NCBI GenBank assembly: GCA_031549485.1
Contig: JAVBPR010000012.1
Coordinates: 1 to 64,000, forward strand
DNA from: JAVBPR01 sp031549485
GTDB lineage: Bacteria; Bacillota; Clostridia; Oscillospirales; Feifaniaceae
Length of the DNA: 64,000 nt
Direction: 5' to 3'
Position numbers and translations under genes: made by a program. Position 1 is the first letter of the stretch. Every line of letters starts with the position of its first letter. The notes under the pieces were generated by a model. It saw only the letters and a list, made by a program, of their open reading frames with translations, searched no databases and had not been told where the DNA came from. Positions 25,661 through 32,996 of this stretch are shown piece by piece.

Positions 25661-25771
25661 TTAAAAACCCGCCTTTAATAAATAATAATTAATTTTACCC
25701 CGAGCAATTTGCTTTTTGCAAGTAAATAATATAAAATCTATAGATCAGTAAAATGTTTTGTGAGGAATATT

Positions 25772-26818
25772 ATGAGTCAGCTATTTTATATTTTGGTCGG
25801 CGCCGCGGCCTTGTTTTTCATATCATCGGCGGCATTTTCTTTCCTGAAAAAAAACAAATGGCTTTCGGTTATTCTTTTCGCGCTCGGCGCGCTCGGCGCG
25901 GCCGCCGCGAGAATCCAGCTTGTCAGGTTTGCGGTTGACAGCGGAACCGGATTTAGTACAAACGATTTTGCAAGCTATCTTTTTATCGGACTTGTTGCCC
26001 TTGCGCTTTTGTCGCTCGTTGCTTATAAATTCGCGGGCGGACGAAAAAATATCGTCATCTCATCCGCGCCGTTTATTGTGGATTTTGCCGTCAACCTTTT
26101 TGCCGCGGCGGGATTTGTTTATTTTTCGATTTACGCATTTAAACATCTTGATGTGAACGGCAAGCTGAGCGGGCTGATGCTTGTAACACTTTTTGCCTCG
26201 GCAATTTCGGTTATCGTTTTCATTTACGCTTTGCCGGTATTCAAAAAATTTCATTTAAAAGCCGCGTCAACCGTCTTTTTAATTCCGGTTCTCGCGATTG
26301 CGCTCTTCCTTATTTCGGGCTTTATCGAGCGAATCACGGTCGCCTCGGTTTCGGAATACCTTATCGATGTGCTGATGATTGTTTTTGTCATGCTTATGCT
26401 TTTCATGCTGGCGAAATACAAGGATATGCAAAAAACAGCGCCCGCGCTCTCCGCGCTTTCGCTCGGCGCATTTCTGTTTATTTTGATTTCCTGCGCCCCG
26501 AAATTCCTGTTTGGATATTTTGATTTCGGACCGGTATTCACCGAAAACTGGAGCGAGATATTCGCCGGATTTGCGCTTCTCCTGCCGCTTGCGCTGAGAT
26601 ATTCTTTCAAGAAAACTCAAAAAGAAGAAACAGTAAAAGAGGACGAGCCGCTCCCGGAAATAGTTTTGCCTGAAAGCGAGAAGGAGTCGCCCTCGGAAAT
26701 AGTTTTGCCCGAAAGTGAGCAAGAGTCGCTCCCCAAAATAGTTTTAGCCGAAAGTGAGCAAGAGCCGCTCCCGGAAATAATTTCACCTGAAAGCGATCAA
26801 GAGGAGAATGATCAATAA
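25772..26818 (+). CDS. Unknown polytopic membrane protein with repeat-rich acidic tail
   Basis: I do not recognise the family. The protein has 348 residues from the ATG at 25772 (GAGG 6 bases upstream; an in-frame GTG at 25760 is rejected). About eight membrane helices fill residues 1-285. The C-terminal 65 residues are four tandem copies of a roughly 15-residue acidic unit, (E)PLPEIVLPESEQE, about 45 bp each at DNA level (26645-26810). Such in-frame repeats can vary in copy number. It stands alone before a bidirectional terminator. Confidence 0.8.
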   Translation: MSQLFYILVGAAALFFISSAAFSFLKKNKWLSVILFALGALGAAAARIQLVRFAVDSGTGFSTNDFASYLFIGLVALALLSLVAYKFAGGRKNIVISSAPFIVDFAVNLFAAAGFVYFSIYAFKHLDVNGKLSGLMLVTLFASAISVIVFIYALPVFKKFHLKAASTVFLIPVLAIALFLISGFIERITVASVSEYLIDVLMIVFVMLMLFMLAKYKDMQKTAPALSALSLGAFLFILISCAPKFLFGYFDFGPVFTENWSEIFAGFALLLPLALRYSFKKTQKEETVKEDEPLPEIVLPESEKESPSEIVLPESEQESLPKIVLAESEQEPLPEIISPESDQEENDQ

Positions 26819-26849
26819 ATGTGCTGTTGCGCATTGCCCGAGAATAAAT

Positions 26850-26886
26850 AATAACGCCCTTGCCGAAAGGCAAGGGCGTTATTTTT
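26850..26886. terminator. Bidirectional terminator
   Basis: ATAACGCCCTTGCC, GAAA loop, GGCAAGGGCGTTAT, then TTTT. It serves the membrane protein and the convergent small zinc-ribbon gene, whose stop codon lies in its right arm. Confidence 0.9.
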
Positions 26887-27157
26887 CAAAAAGAAATTCA
26901 TTTATAAAATTTAAACAGCTTTTACAAAGACGCACACCAGTAAATGTTTTTTCATCGATTTGAGCATAACAAAAAACACAGTTTATTTTTTGAGTATTGA
27001 TAAATTTATCCCAATCCTTATGCATTAGATTTTTTTCATAATTTATAAAACATCCGGTTTCATACAGGAGTTGCATATACTCTTCTGTTGAATAATTCGG
27101 GAAAATTTCAGCAGCATTCGCTAAGGTTTCTTTTAACTCTTCTTTTTCGCTTATCAT
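26879..27157 (-). CDS. Small protein with C-terminal zinc ribbon, unknown
   Basis: 92 residues. N-terminal part is charged and helical (EKEELKETLANAAE). The C-terminus has CVFC and CKSC knuckles 14 residues apart, a probable zinc ribbon resembling those of the two AbrB-type proteins, but no AbrB domain is present. Its stop codon sits within the terminator hairpin. It is divergent from the XRE regulator at 27274, with tandem operator-like repeats between, so the two may be co-regulated. Confidence 0.72.
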   Translation of the reverse strand: MISEKEELKETLANAAEIFPNYSTEEYMQLLYETGCFINYEKNLMHKDWDKFINTQKINCVFCYAQIDEKTFTGVRLCKSCLNFINEFLFEK

Positions 27158-27199
27158 TTTGTTCGTCCTAATTTAATTTTTTAATAAAACAACGATACC

Positions 27200-27232
27200 A
27201 CACATGTATAGCTTTTACAACACATGTATAGC
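27200..27232. promoter_or_regulatory. Tandem operator-like repeats upstream of the first XRE gene
   Basis: ACACATGTATAGC occurs at 27200-27212 and again at 27220-27232, exactly 20 bp apart, so both lie on the same face of the helix. Each contains the palindrome ACATGT. They sit in the gap between the divergent zinc-ribbon and XRE genes. Confidence 0.65.
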
Positions 27233-27273
27233 ATGTTTTTATAAACTCAAAGAAAAAATAGTTGGGTGAAAAT

Positions 27274-27495
27274 ATGAAATATTATACTGAAAAGCTAAAA
27301 GAGCTGCGAGAATATAATGAGTATACGCAAAAAGAAGTTGCTAAGGCAATCGGAGTTGGAAGAGAGCAATATAGAAGATATGAAACCGGCTTAAATTTGC
27401 TTCCGATAACACATTTGGCAAGTCTTTGCAAATTTTATAACGTCAGCGCAGATTATATTCTATGTATTTCAAAAGAAAAAAGAAAATTAAAATAA
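27274..27495 (+). CDS. Small XRE-family regulator
   Basis: 73 residues, a single HTH_XRE domain: YTQKEVAKAIGVGREQYRRYETG (17-39) spans the helix-turn-helix. ATG at 27274 with GGGTGA upstream; an in-frame TTG at 27262 is rejected. Very AT-rich. Probably binds the tandem repeats just upstream. Phage-repressor-like, but no phage genes are near. Confidence 0.85.
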   Translation: MKYYTEKLKELREYNEYTQKEVAKAIGVGREQYRRYETGLNLLPITHLASLCKFYNVSADYILCISKEKRKLK

Positions 27496-27557
27496 AAAGA
27501 GCATCTTAGCGAAATTAATAAAAAACATATGATAAGTTTTAGTCTTTTTCTAAATTT

Positions 27558-27613
27558 TAAGGGAATATGCCTTAAAAATCAATAAGGGATTTTGCCTTAG
27601 AACATAATAGTTC
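27558..27613 (+). promoter_or_regulatory. Tandem dyad operators upstream of the second XRE gene
   Basis: TAAGGGAATATGCCTTA (27558-27574) and TAAGGGATTTTGCCTTA (27583-27599) match at 15 of 17 bases, each an imperfect dyad TAAGG/CCTTA, 25 bp apart. A third dyad, AGAAC-ATAATA-GTTCT, follows at 27599-27614. These differ from the repeats at 27200, suggesting two regulators with separate targets. Confidence 0.6.
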
Positions 27614-27627
27614 TGAGGTGATTAGAT

Positions 27628-27849
27628 TTGTATGAGAGAATACGGAATTTAAGAGAAGATAATGACTTATCGCAAAAAATAATTGCAGAATATCTGAATA
27701 TTCATCAAACAACATATTCTGATTATGAGCTTGGGAATTTAAATGTACCTGTTCAAATAATGGGCAAACTTGCAGATTATTATGGGACTAGTATAGATTA
27801 TCTTGCTAGTCGCACAAATATATTTGAACCATATAAACGAAATAAATAA
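27628..27849 (+). CDS. Second small XRE-family regulator
   Basis: 73 residues from a TTG start, chosen because GAGGTG lies 7 bases upstream and no in-frame ATG exists nearby. HTH_XRE: LSQKIIAEYLNIHQTTYSDYE (14-34). Clearly different from the first XRE protein although adjacent. Ends directly before a strong terminator. Confidence 0.83.
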   Translation: MYERIRNLREDNDLSQKIIAEYLNIHQTTYSDYELGNLNVPVQIMGKLADYYGTSIDYLASRTNIFEPYKRNK

Positions 27850-27851
27850 TA

Positions 27852-27888
27852 AAAGCACCCTGCCTGAATTTCAGGCAGGGTGCTTTTC
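27852..27888 (+). terminator. Intrinsic terminator
   Basis: AAAGCACCCTGCCTGA, 3-base loop, TCAGGCAGGGTGCTTT, then TCG; very stable. Confidence 0.88.
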
Positions 27889-27889
27889 G

Positions 27890-28279
27890 TAATAGTGATT
27901 TTTGCGGCGCTCCCGCACACTAATCAGTCATGCTCACGTCGCCGATTTTCTCTGCGGAGAAAACTTGCTTTGCAACGCTTCGCGCGGCTCTCGCGGGCGG
28001 AACCATCGGTTCCCCCGCGTGCCCCCTCCCTGTCTCCGACGGGTTAGACGCGGTTGGCCCGCATTTATTATATCAATGCCGGCGTAGCCGGCTTCCACAA
28101 TTGTCAATTGTAAATTGACACGCCGCACTACGTGCGGCTGGCACACTAATCAGTCATGCTACGCTTGTTCGCTCTTCCATAAAAATTTCGCTGCGTCCCG
28201 CTTCGCTCGCCATGCGGCGACCGAACGCCGTGTCCTCGCGAGCATTTTTATGGGCGAACTGCGCTCCCGCACACTAATC
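27890..28279. repeat. GC-rich non-coding spacer with scattered repeats and hairpins
   Basis: No supported gene in about 385 bases. CACACTAATCAGTCATGCT occurs at 27916-27934 and 28142-28160. GCGCTCCCGCACACTAATC occurs at 27907-27925 and 28261-28279; the last copy runs through the stop codon of the small membrane protein below. Short hairpins include GCCGGC/GCCGGC, TGTCAATT/AATTGACA and GCCGCAC/GTGCGGC. It looks like eroded or recombining repeat DNA; spacing is too irregular for CRISPR. Confidence 0.6.
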
Positions 28280-28411
28280 TTCCAAATGGAATAGTTTCGT
28301 ATCTGAAAAAAGCGGCTCCGGAAGTTCGGAGTATTTGTTCAGAAGGTACAGTGCCGCGCCTGTCACAACAAGCGCTCCTGCGAGAATCAATAATTTTTTC
28401 TTGTTTTTCAT
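28274..28411 (-). CDS. Small single-helix membrane protein
   Basis: 45 residues: MKNKKK start, a helix LLILAGALVVTGAALYLL (7-24), and an acidic tail. ATG (28411-28409) with AGGAG 7 bases upstream. It lies 45 bp after the TPM-domain gene and may be third in the LemA operon. Its TAG stop is part of the repeat at 28261-28279. Function unknown. Confidence 0.65.
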   Translation of the reverse strand: MKNKKKLLILAGALVVTGAALYLLNKYSELPEPLFSDTKLFHLED

Positions 28412-28456
28412 AAAAAACTCCTTTCAAATTCCAAAGCCAAATTTATATAACTAAAT

Positions 28457-29227
28457 TTAGAAACTTCTGCCGCCACCGCCGCCGCCGAATCCGCCGAATC
28501 CGCCTCCGCCTGAGAAACCGCCTCCGCCAAAGCCTCCGCCGGAATTTCCGGAACCGCCGCCAAAACCGCCACCGCCGAAGCCACCCGGACCTCCAAAGAA
28601 GAAAAACGGCGGGCGCGGGCCTCTTCCGCGAAAGTTTTTATTATTCATGCTGCTTAAAATAACAACAATGACAATAAAAATAATTATGCCGATGAGGGCG
28701 CTGCCCTCGTTTTCCGATTCGGAAAGCGGAACGTAATCGGGCAGGGTTTCAAGGTTAAACTCGATTAAAAGTTCGTTTAAAACGCCTTTATAAATATTTG
28801 TGATTCCGGTATCATAATCGCCGGATTTTAGGGAATCCATGCCCAAGGTATCAATGATTCTGCCGACCTTGCCGTCGGGAAGAGCTCCTTCAAGCCCGCG
28901 GGCAACCTCGATTTTTATATCCCGGCCGTCCGGATCGGTCGAGAGCAATATAAGCACTCCGCCGATATTCCAGTCGCGCGCGACCGAAAGGGCATAGCTG
29001 TCGCGGTCTTTGCCGCCGAGATCGGGAACGGTCAGAACGACAATTTGCGCCTTTGTATTCTGCCAAAGCGCGGCCGATTTTTCCATGATGAACGATTCGG
29101 TTTCGGAACTAAGTACATTCGCGTAATCGTTGACGAAAAAATCGCTCGTGGGGGGAACCGGCGCGGCAAGCGCAGAAACATAAAAAACTATCAAAAATAT
29201 TGCAATAAAAATTGCGGTTTTCTTCAT
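28457..29227 (-). CDS. TPM-domain (YgcG-like) membrane protein with Gly-rich tail
   Basis: 256 residues: signal peptide (1-21), TPM domain (about 28-150, VNDYANVLS, then QIVVLTVP), a membrane helix near 178-197, and a 45-residue Gly/Phe tail made of GGGFGG units. Such proteins are routinely paired with LemA. The role of the pair is not settled; in some bacteria it affects envelope stress. It overlaps lemA by one base. Confidence 0.88.
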   Translation of the reverse strand: MKKTAIFIAIFLIVFYVSALAAPVPPTSDFFVNDYANVLSSETESFIMEKSAALWQNTKAQIVVLTVPDLGGKDRDSYALSVARDWNIGGVLILLSTDPDGRDIKIEVARGLEGALPDGKVGRIIDTLGMDSLKSGDYDTGITNIYKGVLNELLIEFNLETLPDYVPLSESENEGSALIGIIIFIVIVVILSSMNNKNFRGRGPRPPFFFFGGPGGFGGGGFGGGSGNSGGGFGGGGFSGGGGFGGFGGGGGGRSF

Positions 29228-29790
29228 TAAAACTGTACCGGCGGAGCTACATCGCTACCCTCCGCAGCGTCAAAATAGTCGGCTTTTTCAAAGTTGAAAA
29301 TTCCGGCGATGATATTTGCAGGAAAACTGATTATCTTGCTGTTATAAGCTTTTACAGATTCGTTAAAATCGGTTCTTGCTGTGTTGATCCGGTTTTCGGT
29401 TCCGGCAAGCTCATCCATCAGCTGGATATAAGTTGCGTCCGCTTTGAGGTCCGGATATGCTTCGACCGTCACATTGATGCTGCGGATAACATCATTTAAC
29501 TGGTCGCCTGCAGCCGTAAGCTGTTCCGGCGTTGTCGCGCCGGTAATGCCTTCGCGCGCTTCGGTGACCTTCGTGAGAACATCAAGCTCGTGCTGTGAAT
29601 ATCCTTTTACGGTATTTACAAGATTCGGAATCAAATCGGCTCTGCGCTGATAAACTGTTTGAACATTGCCGAAGCTTGCGTCAACCGCTTCGCGGGCCTT
29701 CGCCATTCCGTTATAGCTGCCGATTGCCGAGAAAACGATAATAGCGATTATCGCAAGAATTATCAAAAGACCAATCATGCCTTTTTTCAT
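29227..29790 (-). CDS. lemA: LemA family protein
   Basis: 187 residues: N-terminal membrane helix (4-23) followed by the LemA four-helix domain, with the hallmark RRADLIPNLVNTVKGY and the late FNESVKAYNSKIISFP. The ATG at 29790 has GGGAGG about 10 bases upstream; an in-frame TTG 18 bases earlier lies before the ribosome site and is rejected. First gene of the LemA/TPM pair. Confidence 0.9.
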   Translation of the reverse strand: MKKGMIGLLIILAIIAIIVFSAIGSYNGMAKAREAVDASFGNVQTVYQRRADLIPNLVNTVKGYSQHELDVLTKVTEAREGITGATTPEQLTAAGDQLNDVIRSINVTVEAYPDLKADATYIQLMDELAGTENRINTARTDFNESVKAYNSKIISFPANIIAGIFNFEKADYFDAAEGSDVAPPVQF

Positions 29791-29863
29791 TATATTGCTA
29801 CCTCCCAAATTTTGATTATATTATATATTTTATTTGATTAAAAATAAAGACAAATAATGAACG

Positions 29864-29905
29864 GAAAGTAAATTAAGTTGCCCCGCGGAGGATTTCCCGC
29901 GGGGC
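29864..29905 (-). terminator. Probable terminator of the YpeB gene
   Basis: GCCCCGCGG/CCGCGGGGC 9-bp stem (29880-29888 with 29897-29905), then AACTTAATTTACTTT on the minus strand; a weak T-tail. Confidence 0.6.
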
Positions 29906-29910
29906 GACGA

Positions 29911-31215
29911 CTAAATAATCAGATTTTTCTGTGCGAGCGGTTTTGTAAGTTTTTGTCGCCCTGTGGCGGCGTCGATGTAGCATAGGGACTTGCTGCCGTT
30001 TTCTATGCTGCAAAGGAATTCATAACACAGCGATTCTTTGCCGCCGTCGCTCATCACGACGACAAGCCTGCCGGGGTTGGATTTAATACCTTTTGTAAGT
30101 TTTCCCGATGCATCGGAATTTGATAAAACCGGCGAAGCTATCGTTCTTTTTTCGCTGTGATTTTTAATATATTCGCTTGCTGAGAAAGAGATTATATCGC
30201 CGTTGTCGCGCGCCACCCCGACCGTGATTTTATCCGATAGAACAAGAGCGCCGTTTTGAGAAAAAACAAAATCAACGGTAATTACATTTTCATTTTCGGT
30301 ATAGGAATATTCTTTCATATTCGGGAAGCCGCATTTTTCGATATAACTTTTTGCGGATGTGATAGCGCTTTTCGCGTCAAGCGAGCCGCCCGCAACCTCA
30401 CGCCCGTTAAACATAAGGAGAGGATAGCCGCCCGCGGCGGTAATGTCTATCGAGGTGTCGCCGGCGGAAAAATTATAATTTTTAAGGGTATCTCCGCCCG
30501 ACTCGCCCTCCGAAGTTATTGAGGAAGTGTTGACACCCAAAACATCGGCCGCTTTTTTAAGCGCGTCCTCGCCGGTAATGTTTTTAAGGCCCTCTATAAA
30601 AGCGTATTTGACTTTTGACATATGCGAAGAGGTTTTTCCGTCGTAATTTAACGTGGGATACTGCATCTCTTCGGTAATTATGCCGGAAATCTGGCTTTGA
30701 ACAGAGTCGCTGGTATCGTCCATATCAAGGGTGCCTATAGGCAGCTCTCCGCCGTCATAGCGCGCGGCAACCGAGACAAGCCCCTCGAGAAACTGGTCGG
30801 TATACACCGAAAGTGCGGCGATGCTTTCGGGGTCAGCGCCCTCGCCGCCGCTTTCCGCCTCAAGCGCGGATAGATAAGCGTAATCGCCGACCTGTGAAAG
30901 ATAGGTATAAATCTGCTCGAAATCCTCGGTTGTCGGGGGAAGAATGTCGATAGATGCCTTGACCGCGCCCGCCGCGCGCCAAACATTTGCGGCCTCCTGC
31001 AATCCTCCGCCGTACGCGCCGCTTTGAAGCGAGGTCGAAATAAGCTCGGTATTTACGATTGCCTCGTTAAAAGCGTTGGAATATATCCCGCTTAAAAGCA
31101 TTTCGGCATTTCGGAGCTTTCGCGTCTGCATAACTAAAAAAACAGCCGGAACGATGATGAGAACCAGCGCAAAAGAAAGAAGCCTGATATAAAAACGATT
31201 TGTTTTTGTAACCAT
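29911..31215 (-). CDS. ypeB: YpeB-like germination protein (no SleB neighbour)
   Basis: 434 residues: one N-terminal membrane anchor (about 9-29), a helical region, then C-terminal PepSY-type repeats (for example ITSAKSYIEKCGFPNMKEY). In Bacilli and Clostridia, YpeB is needed to place and stabilise the spore cortex lytic enzyme SleB in the spore. Here both neighbours are unrelated, so SleB would have to be encoded elsewhere or the protein has another partner. ATG start. Full length for the family. Confidence 0.85.
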   Translation of the reverse strand: MVTKTNRFYIRLLSFALVLIIVPAVFLVMQTRKLRNAEMLLSGIYSNAFNEAIVNTELISTSLQSGAYGGGLQEAANVWRAAGAVKASIDILPPTTEDFEQIYTYLSQVGDYAYLSALEAESGGEGADPESIAALSVYTDQFLEGLVSVAARYDGGELPIGTLDMDDTSDSVQSQISGIITEEMQYPTLNYDGKTSSHMSKVKYAFIEGLKNITGEDALKKAADVLGVNTSSITSEGESGGDTLKNYNFSAGDTSIDITAAGGYPLLMFNGREVAGGSLDAKSAITSAKSYIEKCGFPNMKEYSYTENENVITVDFVFSQNGALVLSDKITVGVARDNGDIISFSASEYIKNHSEKRTIASPVLSNSDASGKLTKGIKSNPGRLVVVMSDGGKESLCYEFLCSIENGSKSLCYIDAATGRQKLTKPLAQKNLII

Positions 31216-31315
31216 TTTAAAATCTCCCGTATTTTATTTATGATATTTTTTGCGTTTTTGTCGCAAATATCCTTGCGTTTGTGATAAAATTGTTTAAAAA
31301 ACAGGGGAGATGCGC

Positions 31316-31630
31316 ATGAACTTGTTCGAGGGCGCTTCGCCCGCACCGGGTGAAGAAATCAGCGATAAGCTGTTTGAAAACCGCGAAATCCGCGTTTTCA
31401 AAACGGTTTCAAACTGCGCGCAGACCGGTTGGTACGACCAGGATGAGGACGAGCTCGTTTTTCTTTTGGAGGGCGAGGCGGAGCTCCTTTACGAGGACCG
31501 CGCAGAGCTTTTGCAAAAAGGCGAGCAGGTTTTTATTCCGGCGCATATCAAACATAAAGTCGCGAAAACAAGCGAAAACTGCGTTTGGCTGCTGATATTC
31601 TTTAAGCAGACAGGGGGAAGGGAAATATGA
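31316..31630 (+). CDS. Cupin-domain protein
   Basis: 104 residues, a single small beta-barrel cupin with DELVFLLEGEAELLYE and IPAHIKHKV motifs; metal binding is plausible through these residues. The second ATG (31316) is used because AGGGGAG lies 6-7 bases before it; the ATG at 31310 abuts the ribosome site. It overlaps queT by ATGA. Cupins of this type usually bind small molecules or act as simple regulators; no substrate can be assigned. Confidence 0.82.
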   Translation: MNLFEGASPAPGEEISDKLFENREIRVFKTVSNCAQTGWYDQDEDELVFLLEGEAELLYEDRAELLQKGEQVFIPAHIKHKVAKTSENCVWLLIFFKQTGGREI

Positions 31631-32115
31631 AAATTTCTACAAAACAACTCGCATATGGCGCGCTGATTGCGGCGGCATACGCCGCGCTGGTGCTTTTTAT
31701 GCAGCCGATAGCCTTCGGCGGATGGCAGTTCCGCGTTTCCGAGGCGCTTTCGGTTTTGCCGTTTTTTATGCCTGCGGCTGTGCCGGGAATGTTTATCGGA
31801 TGCATTATTGCAAATCTTAGCTCTCCGTTCGGGCTTCTTGATATAATCTGCGGCTCGCTTGCCACCCTCGGGGCGGCGTTTTGGACATATAAAATAAAAA
31901 ATATTTATCTTGCGCCGCTGCCGTCGGTAATTTTGAACGCGCTGGTAGTCCCGGCGGTTATTTGTATCGGCTCCGGCGAATTTTCAGCAATTTTATATCT
32001 CACGCTTATGGCGCAAATCGGGCTTACCCAGTTTGCCGTTTGCTATGGGCTCGGGCTTCCGCTTTTGCTGATTTTGCGAAGCAGGAATATTTTCGGAAAG
32101 GGAAAGGATAAATAA
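31627..32115 (+). CDS. queT: QueT-family ECF transporter S component (predicted queuosine-precursor uptake)
   Basis: 162 residues with about five membrane helices. FRVSEALSVLPFF (around 36-48) and NLSSPFGLLDI are QueT-family sequence. It binds substrate for a shared energy-coupling-factor module encoded elsewhere. No preQ1 riboswitch was recognised upstream, and no queuosine biosynthesis gene is adjacent. Coupled to the cupin gene (ATGA) and to galU (TAATG). Confidence 0.87.
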   Translation: MKISTKQLAYGALIAAAYAALVLFMQPIAFGGWQFRVSEALSVLPFFMPAAVPGMFIGCIIANLSSPFGLLDIICGSLATLGAAFWTYKIKNIYLAPLPSVILNALVVPAVICIGSGEFSAILYLTLMAQIGLTQFAVCYGLGLPLLLILRSRNIFGKGKDK

Positions 32116-32993
32116 TGAGAAGTGTAAAAAAAGCGGTTATTCCCGCGGCGGGATTCGGGACAAGGGTTTTGCCCGCGACCAAAACTTTGCCGAAAGAAAT
32201 GCTTCCGATAATCGACCGCCCGTCGATTCACTATATTGTAGAAGAGGCGGTTGCGGCCGGTTGCGATGAGATTCTTATAATTACAAGCAGAGGAAAAGGG
32301 GCGATGGAGGATTATTTCGACCGCGCGCCCGAGCTGGAAGCGGTTCTTGAGCGAAGCGGAAAAACCGACGCGCTCAAAAGCGTTTTGGCGCCCACAAAAC
32401 TTGCAAATATCCATTACGTGCGCCAGCAGGAGCAAAGAGGTCTCGGCGACGCGATATACTGCGCGAAAGAATTTGTGGGAAATGATCCGTTTATCGTGCT
32501 TTATGCCGACGATGTAATTTTGGGCGATAAACCCGCGGCGCTCGAACTTGTAGAAGCATATGAAAAATTCGGGCTGCCCGCCTGCGCCGTAAACGAGGTT
32601 TTGCCGGAGGAGCTTTACAGATATTCGAGCATGAAGATAAAAGAAACGCTGTCAGAGCAGTGTTTTTCCATCTGCGATATGGTCGAAAAACCGAAAACTG
32701 CCGCGCAGGCGTTTTCGAATTTTTCGATTCTCGGCCGCGTTCTTCTCGACCAAAGAATTTTCCAGATTCTCGAGCATACAAAAGCGGGCGCGGGCGGCGA
32801 AATTCAGCTTACCGACGCAATGGCGGAGCTTTCGAGAACGGTCGGGATGACCGGCGTGAAATTCTCCGGCACGCGCTTTGATATGGGCAGCAAGGCGGGG
32901 ATTTTAAAAGCCAACATAAAAATGGGGCTTAAAAATCCCGAGATAAAAGAAGAAATAGCGCGGTATATAAAAGAAATCGCAGGGGAGCTATAA
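32115..32993 (+). CDS. galU: UTP-glucose-1-phosphate uridylyltransferase
   Basis: Makes UDP-glucose for surface glycans. 292 residues with AVIPAAGFGTRVLPATKTLPKEMLP (6-30) as nucleotide-binding signature, YADDVILG for the metal, and VEKP. Overlaps queT by one base. UDP-glucose could feed the glycosyltransferase cluster at 50.6-53.3 kb, though that is far away. Confidence 0.94.
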   Translation: MRSVKKAVIPAAGFGTRVLPATKTLPKEMLPIIDRPSIHYIVEEAVAAGCDEILIITSRGKGAMEDYFDRAPELEAVLERSGKTDALKSVLAPTKLANIHYVRQQEQRGLGDAIYCAKEFVGNDPFIVLYADDVILGDKPAALELVEAYEKFGLPACAVNEVLPEELYRYSSMKIKETLSEQCFSICDMVEKPKTAAQAFSNFSILGRVLLDQRIFQILEHTKAGAGGEIQLTDAMAELSRTVGMTGVKFSGTRFDMGSKAGILKANIKMGLKNPEIKEEIARYIKEIAGEL

Positions 32994-32996
32994 AAA

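Noticed and set aside
27907..28279. CRISPR array
   Set aside because: Only partial repeat copies, irregular distances of about 120-230 bp, no cas genes.
28459..28620. Tandem repeats in the GC-rich stretch
   Set aside because: This is the Gly-rich tail of the TPM-domain protein (GGC/GGT codons), not an independent repeat.
31216..31315. preQ1 riboswitch ahead of the cupin-queT genes
   Set aside because: Only a short TTTGCG/CGCAAA hairpin is present; the preQ1 aptamer consensus was not found.
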